A stretch of 51,618 nt of DNA, taken from assembly GCA_900542945.1 (NCBI GenBank), contig UQPI01000008.1, forward strand, positions 1-51,618, in the 5' to 3' direction. Made by a program: the position numbers and the translations under genes. This DNA is from an uncultured Collinsella sp. Lineage in GTDB: Bacteria > Actinomycetota > Coriobacteriia > Coriobacteriales > Coriobacteriaceae. Below are positions 7,839-15,012 of this stretch, one piece after another. The notes beneath the pieces were generated by a model that saw nothing but the letters and a program-made list of their open reading frames with translations, was not told the DNA's origin and made no database searches. The stretch's first letter is position 1. Each line of letters opens with the position of its first letter.

Positions 7839-8924
7839 ATGGCGCACGATGTAGTCCTGATTCCCGGTGACGGTATCGGTCCCGAGATTACGCAGGCCAT
7901 GCGCCGCGTGGTCGAGGCTGCCGGTGTCCAGATTAATTGGAACGTCCAGGAGGCCGGTGCCGGCGTCATGGACGAGTTTGGTACGCCGCTGCCCCAGCAC
8001 GTGCTCGATGCGGTCGCCGAGACCAAGGTTGCCATCAAGGGCCCCATCACCACGCCGGTCGGCACGGGTTTCCGCAGCGTCAACGTGGCCCTGCGCAAGC
8101 ACTTTGACCTGTACGCCTGCGTGCGCCCCTGCCTGTCGCAGCCGGGCGACGGCTCGCGTTTCCGCGACGTCGACCTGGTTATCGTGCGCGAGAACACCGA
8201 GGACCTCTACGCCGGTATCGAGTTCGATGAGGGCGCTGCCGAGGTCGAGGAGCTCTCGCAGCTCGTCGAGCGTTCGGGCCAAAAGACCTTCGCCGCCGAT
8301 TCCGCGATCTCGATCAAGCCGATCTCTATCGCCAAGAGCCGCCGCATTGTGGAGTATGCCTTTGAGTATGCCCGCCGCTGCGGCCGCAAAAAGGTGACGG
8401 CCGTGCACAAGGCCAACATTATGAAGGCGACCGATGGCCTGTTCCTGCGCGTTGCGCGCGAGGTGGCCGCCAACTATCCCGATATCGAGTTCAACGACAA
8501 GATCGTCGACGCCACCTGCATGGGCCTGGTCCAAAACCCCAACGACTTCGATGTCTTGGTGCTGCCCAACCTGTACGGTGACATCGTGAGCGACCTGTGC
8601 GCCGGCCTGGTAGGTGGCCTGGGTATGGCCCCCGGCTCCAACATCGGTGCCGACTGCGCCATCTTCGAGGCAACGCATGGCTCCGCGCCCGATATCGCTG
8701 GCCAGGATATCGCCAACCCCACGGCCGAGATCCTCTCTGCTGCGATGATGCTCGATCACCTGGGCGAGAACGATGCTGCCAATCGCATTCGTGCCGCCGT
8801 ATCTGCCACGCTCAACGAGGGTGAGCAGGTTACCGGTGACGTGCGTCGTGCCCAGACCGGCTCCGTTGAGGGCGCTGTGGGCACGCAGGCCTTTGCCGAT
8901 GCCGTTATCGCGCACCTGGTCTGA
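7839..8924 (+). CDS. icd: Isocitrate/isopropylmalate dehydrogenase family enzyme, probably NAD-dependent isocitrate dehydrogenase
   Basis: The 361-residue protein begins with IPGDGIGPEITQAMRRVVEA and has RSVNVALRKHFDLYACVRP, the isocitrate-type RENTEDLYAGIE, the catalytic KANIMKATDGLFL, the metal-binding aspartates in LPNLYGDIVSDLCAGLVGG, and the cofactor loop ATHGSAPDIAGQDIANP. Together these resemble the short NAD-type isocitrate dehydrogenases more than LeuB, since RENTEDLYAGIE and VALRKHFDLYACVRP are the isocitrate forms. No leu genes are nearby, which also argues against isopropylmalate dehydrogenase. Homoisocitrate or tartrate-type relatives cannot be fully excluded. GAGGAG from the previous gene's end serves as ribosome site. 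Confidence 0.85.
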   Translation: MAHDVVLIPGDGIGPEITQAMRRVVEAAGVQINWNVQEAGAGVMDEFGTPLPQHVLDAVAETKVAIKGPITTPVGTGFRSVNVALRKHFDLYACVRPCLSQPGDGSRFRDVDLVIVRENTEDLYAGIEFDEGAAEVEELSQLVERSGQKTFAADSAISIKPISIAKSRRIVEYAFEYARRCGRKKVTAVHKANIMKATDGLFLRVAREVAANYPDIEFNDKIVDATCMGLVQNPNDFDVLVLPNLYGDIVSDLCAGLVGGLGMAPGSNIGADCAIFEATHGSAPDIAGQDIANPTAEILSAAMMLDHLGENDAANRIRAAVSATLNEGEQVTGDVRRAQTGSVEGAVGTQAFADAVIAHLV

Positions 8925-8984
8925 GGTATGCACGCTGCAAACGCCTAAATAGTACTTAAGTGTTTGCGTATAACCTAAGAATCA

Positions 8985-9015
8985 ATACGCCCGGCGCTCC
9001 GTCGGGCGTATTCTA
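8985..9015 (+). terminator. Hairpin terminator after icd
   Basis: ATACGCCCG (8985–8993) pairs with CGGGCGTAT (9003–9011). The T-run after it is short (TCTATT), so termination may be incomplete. Confidence 0.6.
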
Positions 9016-9050
9016 TTGAGGACTATGTTTCCTAACAAGGAGTAACCGAT

Positions 9051-10145
9051 ATGGGTCTGATTCAAAAGAAGGACGAGAAGGACGAGATCGACGGCATCCA
9101 GATCATCGAGCGCGGCGAAGGCCCCGACGGTGACGAGGACGAGAAGATCGACCTGGTCGCCGGTACGTCTGCCGAGCACATTGCTGCTGGCACGACGGCC
9201 GAGGAAGAGGACGCCCGTCTGGAGGCTCAGATCGCCGCAGATGCCGCTGACGAGAATCTGATGCCCGAGGCCCAGGATGAGGACGACGATATCCTGGGTT
9301 CCGACGGGGACGATCACGTATCCAAGCACAAGAAGACGATGATTGCCGCCTTTGTGGTTGCAGTCGTAATCGCTGCGGTGGTCGGCTTCTTTATTGGCAA
9401 TGGCGGCTTTGGCGGCAAGGGCGTCGGTTCGTCGACCCTGACCGAGGACCAGCTCGATTCGACCGTGGCAAGCTATAGTTATAACGGCAAGAAGAGCGAC
9501 ATCACCGCGCGCGAGGCCATCGAGAGCCAGTACAGCCTCGATACCGTCAAGGATAGCAACGGCAACTACACCGCCCCCTCTGCCGACGTCATCCTGTCCT
9601 ACGTGCGCAACAAGATTCTGCTCGATGCTGCCGAGGACGAGGGCATTACCGTCTCTTCTAAGGAGATGAAGAAGTACGCCGAGGATTCTATCGGCACCTC
9701 GGACTACGACACCATGGCCAAGCAGTATGGCGTGTCCAAGGACCAGGCCAAGCGGATCGTCCGCCAGTCCGCGACGCTGCAGAAGCTCTACAAGAAGAAG
9801 GTGGGCGATGCTTCCGCGAGCATGCCGACCGCTCCGACTGAGCCTTCTGACGGCAACGAGGACACCGCGAGCAAGGATTACGCCGATTACATCATCAACC
9901 TTGCCGGTGACGAGTGGGATAGCTCGAAGGGCACCTGGAAGGACGAGAACAGCACCTACGCTAAGGCCTTCGCTAACGATGCCTTTACCGCCGAAAGTGC
10001 CACCTATAAGCAGGCCATGACCGCCTATTACACCGCCTACCAGCAGTATTCCTCGCAGGCCTCAAGCGCTAGCTCCAAGTGGACCGAGTATGCTAACGGC
10101 CTCTATGCCAAGGCCAACATCAGCATCTACGGCCTGTTTGCGTAA
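9051..10145 (+). CDS. Single-pass membrane protein, SurA-N/foldase-like extracellular part
   Basis: A 364-residue protein with a very acidic cytoplasmic N-terminus of about 98 residues, a Lys-rich stop (SKHKKT), one membrane helix (residues about 101–118, IAAFVVAVVIAAVVGFFIGN), a Gly-rich spacer, and an extracellular helical domain. VILSYVRNKILLDAAEDEGITVS followed by KEMKKYAEDSIG resembles the N-terminal helices of SurA/PrsA-type foldases, but no prolyl-isomerase domain is present. AAGGAG lies before the ATG. It is probably a single-gene unit ending at a strong terminator. Function is unknown. Confidence 0.7.
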   Translation: MGLIQKKDEKDEIDGIQIIERGEGPDGDEDEKIDLVAGTSAEHIAAGTTAEEEDARLEAQIAADAADENLMPEAQDEDDDILGSDGDDHVSKHKKTMIAAFVVAVVIAAVVGFFIGNGGFGGKGVGSSTLTEDQLDSTVASYSYNGKKSDITAREAIESQYSLDTVKDSNGNYTAPSADVILSYVRNKILLDAAEDEGITVSSKEMKKYAEDSIGTSDYDTMAKQYGVSKDQAKRIVRQSATLQKLYKKKVGDASASMPTAPTEPSDGNEDTASKDYADYIINLAGDEWDSSKGTWKDENSTYAKAFANDAFTAESATYKQAMTAYYTAYQQYSSQASSASSKWTEYANGLYAKANISIYGLFA

Positions 10146-10188
10146 GATCTGTCTGCACTACTGCGCGCTAACCGATCTACCTGATTAA

Positions 10189-10226
10189 GCCCGCTAGAAC
10201 GACAAAGTTCTAGCGGGCATTTTGTT
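10189..10226 (+). terminator. Intrinsic terminator
   Basis: GCCCGCTAGAAC (10189–10200) pairs perfectly with GTTCTAGCGGGC (10207–10218) and is followed by ATTTTGTT. Confidence 0.85.
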
Positions 10227-10322
10227 ACCGAAACCACTAGGATAGGACTTGCGCCCGTGCAAGTGCTTCATCGGGTATCCTCAATTCATCCTGGAAAACG
10301 GCCGTAAACGATTGCAAATAAC

Positions 10323-10352
10323 CGGTGAACGGTCAAAAACTACCGTTCACCG
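10323..10352. promoter_or_regulatory. Perfect inverted repeat operator, GGTGAACGGT type
   Basis: CGGTGAACGGT (10323–10333) and ACCGTTCACCG (10342–10352) form a perfect 11-bp inverted repeat with an 8-bp spacer in the 630-bp region ahead of the PTS operon. Two further direct copies, GCGGTAAACGGT (10540–10551) and CCGTGAACGGT (10562–10572), lie downstream. The same core recurs near the lac and gal promoters. Confidence 0.6.
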
Positions 10353-10363
10353 ATAATATCGAA

Positions 10364-10380
10364 ACTGGTTCTAACTGGTA
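10364..10380. promoter_or_regulatory. Possible GntR-type site upstream of the PTS operon
   Basis: ACTGGTTCTAACTGGTA contains two ACTGGT-like half sites. It is a weaker match to the TGGTTACTACCA sites at 10647 and 14939, and it lies just after the GGTGAACGGT palindrome. Confidence 0.35.
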
Positions 10381-10646
10381 TTAAGTCAAAAAGACCAATT
10401 CACAAATCTTCACAATGACCTGCATTTTTTCTACACGCCATTTTTAGCCACCCTGCGTTGTTTAGACACGAAAAAAGTTCCGATCTTTCGTCAAATCATT
10501 TCGAAACGGTTTCAAAATCGCAGGTAGAAGTGTTAATGAGCGGTAAACGGTCGATTTTCCGCCGTGAACGGTGCAAAAACGTTTTACTGTATGAATCAAC
10601 GAAAGCAACCTCTTCTGTGGTGATATAGTGACAACAACACGTCACG

Positions 10647-10675
10647 TGGTTACTACCAGTTGAGAAACCACTGGT
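10647..10675. promoter_or_regulatory. GntR (AgaR/NagR-like) operator upstream of the PTS operon
   Basis: TGGTTACTACCAGT at 10647–10660 is followed by ACCACTGGT at 10667–10675. TGGTTACTACCA resembles the TGGTCTAGACCA type of site bound by HutC-subfamily GntR regulators such as NagR/DasR. A nearly identical site stands before agaS. TATAGT at 10624–10629 is a plausible -10 box, which would put the operator just downstream of the transcription start. Confidence 0.6.
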
Positions 10676-10722
10676 CTTCAAAGAACGCTTTCCAAGAAGC
10701 TTTAAGGGCACCCGCCCGCTGG

Positions 10723-10765
10723 CTTCCGAAAACTATCGGACTCAGATCGTACACACCTTCGGAAG
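10723..10765 (+). promoter_or_regulatory. Leader hairpin overlapping the ribosome-binding site of PTS IIA
   Basis: CTTCCGAA (10723–10730) pairs with TTCGGAAG (10758–10765). The 3' arm overlaps GGAAGGG (10761–10767), the ribosome site of the start codon at 10776, so folding could limit translation of the first gene. Confidence 0.45.
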
Positions 10766-10775
10766 GGAAATTTGA

Positions 10776-11219
10776 ATGGTTGGCTTTATTCTTACCGGTC
10801 ATGGACAGTTCGCACCCGGCATCGCAAGCGCTATCGCTATGGTCGCTGGTGATCAGCCCGCTTTTACCGTCGTTCCTTTTGAGGGCGACCAGGCTGCTTC
10901 CTACGGTGAGGATCTCCGCGCCGCTATTACCGCCATGCGCGAGGAGTGCGATGGCGTGCTCGTCTTTACCGACCTGCTTGGTGGTACCCCGTTCAACCAG
11001 GCAATGATGATTGCCCAGGATGTCGACAACGTCGAGATTCTGACTGGAACTAACCTTCCCATGGTTATTGAGCTTCTGTTCCTCCGCGGCAACGCCACGC
11101 TCGCCGAGCTTGGCGAGCAGGCCGTGACCGTTGGCCAGACGGGCATCACCGCCCAGACGGTCGCTTCCGTCGCTGGTGCCGAGGAAGAGGATATCTTCGG
11201 CGACGAGGACGGCATCTAA
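10776..11219 (+). CDS. agaF: PTS mannose/galactosamine-family EIIA
   Basis: This cytoplasmic protein takes phosphate from HPr and passes it to EIIB. The 147-residue sequence begins VGFILTGHGQFAPGIASAI with the phospho-accepting His-9, and has the typical DGVLVFTDLLGGTPFNQA segment near residue 62. The C-terminus ends in an acidic EEEDIFGDEDGI. It is the first gene of a five-gene run (IIA, YajC, IIB, IIC, IID). The neighbouring AgaS and deacetylase genes point to N-acetylgalactosamine or galactosamine as substrate rather than mannose; that is inference from context. Its stop overlaps the next start by one base. Confidence 0.9.
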   Translation: MVGFILTGHGQFAPGIASAIAMVAGDQPAFTVVPFEGDQAASYGEDLRAAITAMREECDGVLVFTDLLGGTPFNQAMMIAQDVDNVEILTGTNLPMVIELLFLRGNATLAELGEQAVTVGQTGITAQTVASVAGAEEEDIFGDEDGI

Positions 11220-11500
11220 TGGCCGATTTCGGAGCCAACGTCCTGAGCTCTTCGGTCGCTCTTTTGGGCCTGCTTGTCATCATGGGCTTGATTTACACCA
11301 TCTGGTCGCAAATCAACATGAAGAAGAAGCAGAAGTACTTCAAGGAGCTGCACACCGAGCTCAAGCCGGGTCAGGAGGTTCTTTTCGCCGGCGGTATCTA
11401 CGGAACCGTCAAAGGCATCGAAGGCGAAAAGGTCCAGATCAAAGTCCGATCCGGAGCCGTCGTAGATGTTTCGCGTTACGCGATTCAGGAGATCAAGTAA
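11219..11500 (+). CDS. YajC family small membrane protein inside the PTS operon
   Basis: The 93-residue protein has one N-terminal membrane helix (residues about 8–28, VLSSSVALLGLLVIMGLIYT), a Lys-rich cytoplasmic turn (MKKKQKYFKEL), and the YajC signature LKPGQEVLFAGGIYGTVKGI with VVDVSRYAIQEI at the end. Canonical YajC belongs to the SecDF–YajC accessory complex, but no sec genes are nearby. The ATG shares a base with the stop of the IIA gene (TAATG), so the two are translationally coupled and the link to the PTS is real. A YajC-family gene also accompanies Aga-type PTS operons in some streptococci, from memory. It may help insert or stabilise IIC/IID. Confidence 0.85.
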   Translation: MADFGANVLSSSVALLGLLVIMGLIYTIWSQINMKKKQKYFKELHTELKPGQEVLFAGGIYGTVKGIEGEKVQIKVRSGAVVDVSRYAIQEIK

Positions 11501-11536
11501 CTGTCGTCAGCAAATAACGAAAGGAAGCTGATCAAC

Positions 11537-12019
11537 ATGGCAGAACCCAACATTCTTCTTACCCGCATCGATAACCGACTGGTCCATGGTCAGGTCGCTA
11601 CCCAGTGGAACTCCACCCTGGGCTCCAACCTCATCCTCGTCGCCAACGACGACGTGTCGACCAACACCATGCGTCAGAACCTCATGAAGATGGCCGCTCC
11701 CACCGGCGTCGCTACGCGTTTCTTCTCCCTGCAGAAGACCATCGACGTCATCGGCAAGGCGAGCCCGCGCCAGAAGATCTTCATCGTGGCCGAAACACCG
11801 GAAGACGTGCTTACGCTCGTCAAGGGCGGTGTGCCTATAAAGAAGGTAAACATCGGCAACATGCACATGTCGGAAGGAAAGCGCCAAGTCGCCACCTCCG
11901 TCGCAGTTAACGACGAGGATGTCGCTGCGTTTAAAGAGCTGCAGGAATTGGGGGTGGAGTTGGAGATCAGGCGCGTTCCGAGCACGCCTGTTGAGGACAC
12001 GAGCAAGCTCTTCTCGTAA
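11537..12019 (+). CDS. agaV: PTS mannose/galactosamine-family EIIB
   Basis: EIIB carries phosphate on a histidine and gives it to the incoming sugar. The 160-residue protein starts NILLTRIDNRLVHGQVATQW, with the phospho-His at residue 17, and continues with the family pattern VKGGVPIKKVNIGNMH near residue 95. Its closest relatives by pattern are the sorbose/Aga type. GAAAGGAAG precedes the ATG. It is separated from IIC by 90 bases holding a small hairpin (GTCAGG/CCTGAC, 12037–12056) that may be an mRNA processing or stability element. A degenerate paralogue lacking the His is at 21284–21763. Confidence 0.92.
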   Translation: MAEPNILLTRIDNRLVHGQVATQWNSTLGSNLILVANDDVSTNTMRQNLMKMAAPTGVATRFFSLQKTIDVIGKASPRQKIFIVAETPEDVLTLVKGGVPIKKVNIGNMHMSEGKRQVATSVAVNDEDVAAFKELQELGVELEIRRVPSTPVEDTSKLFS

Positions 12020-12109
12020 TCCTCGTGATCCACGTTGTCAGGAGTGAAACCCTGACATTCTGTACGTGAAATCCAAAGTGCGTACATACATTTTGAAAGG
12101 AGGAGCAAG

Positions 12110-12910
12110 ATGGAATACACGATCTTCCAGGTCGCTCTGGTCTTCATCGTCACGTTCGTCGCGGCAATCGACCAGTTTAACTTCCTCGAGTCTCTCTATC
12201 AGCCCATCGTCACCGGCGCCGTCATCGGTCTTATCCTTGGCGACCTCAACACCGGTCTTCTCGTGGGTGGTACTTATCAGCTCATGACGATCGGCAACAT
12301 GCCGATCGGAGGTGCTCAGCCGCCTAACGCTGTTATCGGCGGCATCATGGCAGCCATTCTCGCTATCGCTACGGGCCTTGAGCCCAACGCGGCAGTCGGT
12401 CTTGCCATTCCGTTCGCTCTGCTTGGTCAGCTCGGCGTTACCCTGGTCTTCACGCTTATGTCGCCGCTCATGTCCTCCGCGGACAACATGGCTCACAACG
12501 CTGACACCAAGGGTATCGAGCGTCTGAACTACTTCGCCATGGCTCTGCTCGGCCTGATCTTCGCTGTCGTCGTCACCCTGTTCTTCATCGCTGGCGCTAC
12601 CATCGGTCAGACCATCGCTTCCGCCATCCCGACTTGGCTGCAGACCGGTCTCTCCGCTGCAGGCGGCATGATGCGCTTCGTCGGCTTCGCCGTCCTGCTC
12701 AAGGTTATGATGAACCGCGATATGTGGGGCTTCTTCCTCATGGGCTTTGGCCTCGCGCTCATCACCGTTGCCAACGATTCTCTGGCAACCCCTGCTCTGC
12801 TCATCCTCGCTCTCATCGGCTTCGGCATCGCCTTCTGGGACTTCCAGCAGCAGACCGAGCTGAAGGGTGCAGCTGTTTCTGACGGAGGTGACTTCGAAGA
12901 TGGCATCTAA
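12110..12910 (+). CDS. agaW: PTS mannose/galactosamine-family EIIC
   Basis: A 266-residue integral membrane subunit that forms part of the sugar channel. Family features are the opening QVALVFIVTFVAAIDQFNF, GLILGDLNTGLLVGGTYQLM, and MPIGGAQPPNAVIGGIMA, with about seven to eight hydrophobic segments through residue 250. The end is hydrophilic (KGAAVSDGGDFEDGI). GGAGGAG lies six to eight bases before the ATG. Its last 11 bases overlap the start of IID, so the two channel subunits are translated together. Confidence 0.92.
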   Translation: MEYTIFQVALVFIVTFVAAIDQFNFLESLYQPIVTGAVIGLILGDLNTGLLVGGTYQLMTIGNMPIGGAQPPNAVIGGIMAAILAIATGLEPNAAVGLAIPFALLGQLGVTLVFTLMSPLMSSADNMAHNADTKGIERLNYFAMALLGLIFAVVVTLFFIAGATIGQTIASAIPTWLQTGLSAAGGMMRFVGFAVLLKVMMNRDMWGFFLMGFGLALITVANDSLATPALLILALIGFGIAFWDFQQQTELKGAAVSDGGDFEDGI

Positions 12911-13982
12911 TGAGTATGTGATCCCGGAGCACTACGAGGATCTCACTCCTGCTCCGCAGCTCGACCAGAAGACCCTCAACAAGATGGCTTGGCGCTCCTG
13001 CTTCCTGCAGGCCTCGTTCAACTACGAGCGTATGCAGGCCGCCGGTTGGCTCTACTCCATCATCCCCGGTCTGGAGAAGATCCACACCAACAAGAACGAC
13101 CTCGCGGCTTCCATGAGCCACAACCTGGAGTTCTTCAACACTCACCCGTTCCTCGTCACCTTTGTTATGGGTATCGTGCTTTCGCTCGAGCAGAACAAGG
13201 TTGACATCCCCACGATCCGCGCCGTCCGCGTCGCCGCAATGGGCCCGCTCGGTGGTATCGGTGACGCCCTGTTCTGGCTGACGCTCGTGCCTATCACGGC
13301 CGGCATCACCTCCAACATGGCTATCAACGGTAACGCCGCTGCGCCGCTGATCTTCCTGGTGATCTTCAACGTCGTCCAGTTCGCTCTGCGCTTCTGGCTC
13401 ATGAACTGGTCCTACAAGCTTGGCACCAGCGCTATTGACGCTCTGACCGCCAACATGCAGGCCTTTACGCGTGCCGCTTCCATCATGGGCGTCTTCGTCG
13501 TCGGTTGCCTGGTCGTCACCATGGGTGGCACCCAGATCAACCTCCAGATCCCCAACGGCACCACCCGTGGCCTCTCCGCTACTACCGTGATCGTCTCCGA
13601 GAAGGAGGCCGAGAACTTCACCGGTATGGAGGGCATCGATACCGAGACCGCTGAGGCCGGTACCATCGCCATGACCGATGAGGACGGCAACGCCCTCACC
13701 GCTTCCGATGCCGACGGCAACGCTGTCGAGTGCGGCGTCACCGATCTGGGCAACGGCATGGAGTCCGTTACCTACGGCACCGTCACCGAGGATCCGGTCA
13801 ACTTCTCTGTTGCCGACACCCTCAACACCATCGTCCCGAAGCTTGTCCCGCTTATGCTTACGCTGCTGCTTTACTACATGTTCGCTAAGCACAGCTGGAC
13901 CCCGACCAAGGGCATTCTGCTGCTCTTCGTTCTGGGCATCCTGGGCGCTGGCCCGCTTGGTCTCTGGCCGAGCATCTGGTAA
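12900..13982 (+). CDS. agaD: PTS mannose/galactosamine-family EIID with an enlarged loop
   Basis: The second membrane subunit, 360 residues against about 270–305 for typical IID proteins. The start at 12900 is chosen because GGAGGTGA lies before it, inside the IIC end; an in-frame ATG at 12867 lacks such a site. Core motifs are MAWRSCFLQASFNYERMQ (residues 29–46), AAMGPLGGIGDALFW (112–126) and the final membrane region LVPLMLTLLLYYMF. Between about residues 215 and 308, just before that region, is an insertion rich in Thr, Glu, Asp and Gly, which should face the outside or sit near the channel mouth. A terminator follows. Confidence 0.9.
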   Translation: MASNEYVIPEHYEDLTPAPQLDQKTLNKMAWRSCFLQASFNYERMQAAGWLYSIIPGLEKIHTNKNDLAASMSHNLEFFNTHPFLVTFVMGIVLSLEQNKVDIPTIRAVRVAAMGPLGGIGDALFWLTLVPITAGITSNMAINGNAAAPLIFLVIFNVVQFALRFWLMNWSYKLGTSAIDALTANMQAFTRAASIMGVFVVGCLVVTMGGTQINLQIPNGTTRGLSATTVIVSEKEAENFTGMEGIDTETAEAGTIAMTDEDGNALTASDADGNAVECGVTDLGNGMESVTYGTVTEDPVNFSVADTLNTIVPKLVPLMLTLLLYYMFAKHSWTPTKGILLLFVLGILGAGPLGLWPSIW

Positions 13983-14050
13983 GGCTCTAGCTTGAGGGGT
14001 GTGTCCCTACGCGGCTCACACCCCGACCCCTTAAGCCATGTGTATGTTAA

Positions 14051-14085
14051 AAGCCGCGTGCTCGAAAGAGCGCGCGGCTTTTGTT
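14051..14085 (+). terminator. Intrinsic terminator after the PTS operon
   Basis: AAGCCGCG-T-GCTC pairs with GAGC-G-CGCGGCTT around the loop GAAA (14051–14080), followed by TTGTTTTCTT. Confidence 0.85.
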
Positions 14086-14166
14086 TTCTTGATGATTCGG
14101 GTGTGACAGACAGATAATGCTAAACACCCAAGGTAGTAGCCTAGTTTGAGCAAAAGGGAGGATAGG

Positions 14167-14898
14167 ATGGCGATCGGAGCGCGTAAGCAACCGCTGTACG
14201 ATCAGCTGGTCGATATTCTGACCGAAAAGATTGACCATGAATATCGCGCCGGTGACATGATTCCTTCCGAGCGCGAACTTTCGGAGCGCTATGGTCTCTC
14301 GCGCACTACGGTACGCCTGGCTCTGCAGGAACTGGAGCGTTTAGGACTGGTGGTTCGGCAGCACGGTCGCGGTACCTTTGTGACCGACCGTTCGGCAAAG
14401 GCAACCAATCTTATGCAGTCCTACAGCTTTACCGAGCAGATGCGCGCGATGGGTCGCGACCCCGAGACCACGATTCTCGAGTTTTGCGAGATGGAGGCCG
14501 ATAAGAATCTGGCCGAGCATATGGGATTGCGTATCGGTGATCGCATTTTTAAGCTCAAGCGCCTTCGTTCTGCCGATAACATGCCCATGATGGTCGAACG
14601 CAGCTATCTACCGGTTCGTCAATTTATGTCCCTAAAGCGACCGCTGCTGGAGCGTAAGCCGCTTTACGATGTGATTGAGCAAGACTTTCAGCAAAAGATA
14701 CGCGTGGCCGAAGAGGAGTTCTATGCGAGCATAGCCCGTCCCACCGACGCTCACTTTTTGGGAATTGTCGAGGGCTCGCCTGTGCTCGATTTAGTCAGGA
14801 CTACGTATAACGAGTCAAACGAGGTTGTGGAGTATACACTCTCGGTTGCTCGTGCCGATCAGTTTAAATACAAGGTTTACCACCAGCGTAGCGACTAG
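14167..14898 (+). CDS. agaR: GntR-family (HutC/NagR-like) transcriptional regulator with UTRA domain
   Basis: A DNA-binding regulator of 243 residues. Residues about 1–75 are a winged helix (IPSERELSERYGLSRTTVRLALQELERLGLV), followed by a UTRA sugar-sensing domain (SYSFTEQMRAMG, VERSYLPVRQF, EEEFYASIARP, LDLVRTTYNESNEVVEYTLS). Such regulators usually sense amino-sugar phosphates and release DNA. ATG at 14167 follows GGGAGG at 14156–14161; an upstream TTG at 14146 is less likely. The gene lies between the PTS operon and agaS, and matching sites TGGTTACTACCA occur before both, so it probably controls both units. The gene symbol is by context. Confidence 0.85.
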   Translation: MAIGARKQPLYDQLVDILTEKIDHEYRAGDMIPSERELSERYGLSRTTVRLALQELERLGLVVRQHGRGTFVTDRSAKATNLMQSYSFTEQMRAMGRDPETTILEFCEMEADKNLAEHMGLRIGDRIFKLKRLRSADNMPMMVERSYLPVRQFMSLKRPLLERKPLYDVIEQDFQQKIRVAEEEFYASIARPTDAHFLGIVEGSPVLDLVRTTYNESNEVVEYTLSVARADQFKYKVYHQRSD

Positions 14899-14938
14899 TG
14901 TTCGCATCGTTTCCATATGATGATTCTTTGCATTTAAC

Positions 14939-14973
14939 TGGTTACTACCAGATAACCAACTGAAGTGTATAAT
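14939..14973 (+). promoter_or_regulatory. GntR operator and promoter of agaS
   Basis: CTGGTTACTACCAG at 14939–14952 is followed by ATAACCAACTG, and TATAAT lies at 14968–14973. The operator covers where the -35 box should be, a typical repressor position. TGGTTACTACCAG is shared with the site at 10647. Confidence 0.65.
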
Positions 14974-15012
14974 TGCACGTCAGAGGATTACTTCTAGAGA
15001 GAGGTATTAGAA

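Noticed and set aside
6861..8933. A 690-codon open frame on the minus strand opposite the membrane, HEAT-like and icd genes
   Set aside because: It is antisense to genes with clear families; GC-rich third positions keep the opposite frame open. The same holds for long minus frames opposite the nagA, lacC, galM, lacG, lacE and galK genes.
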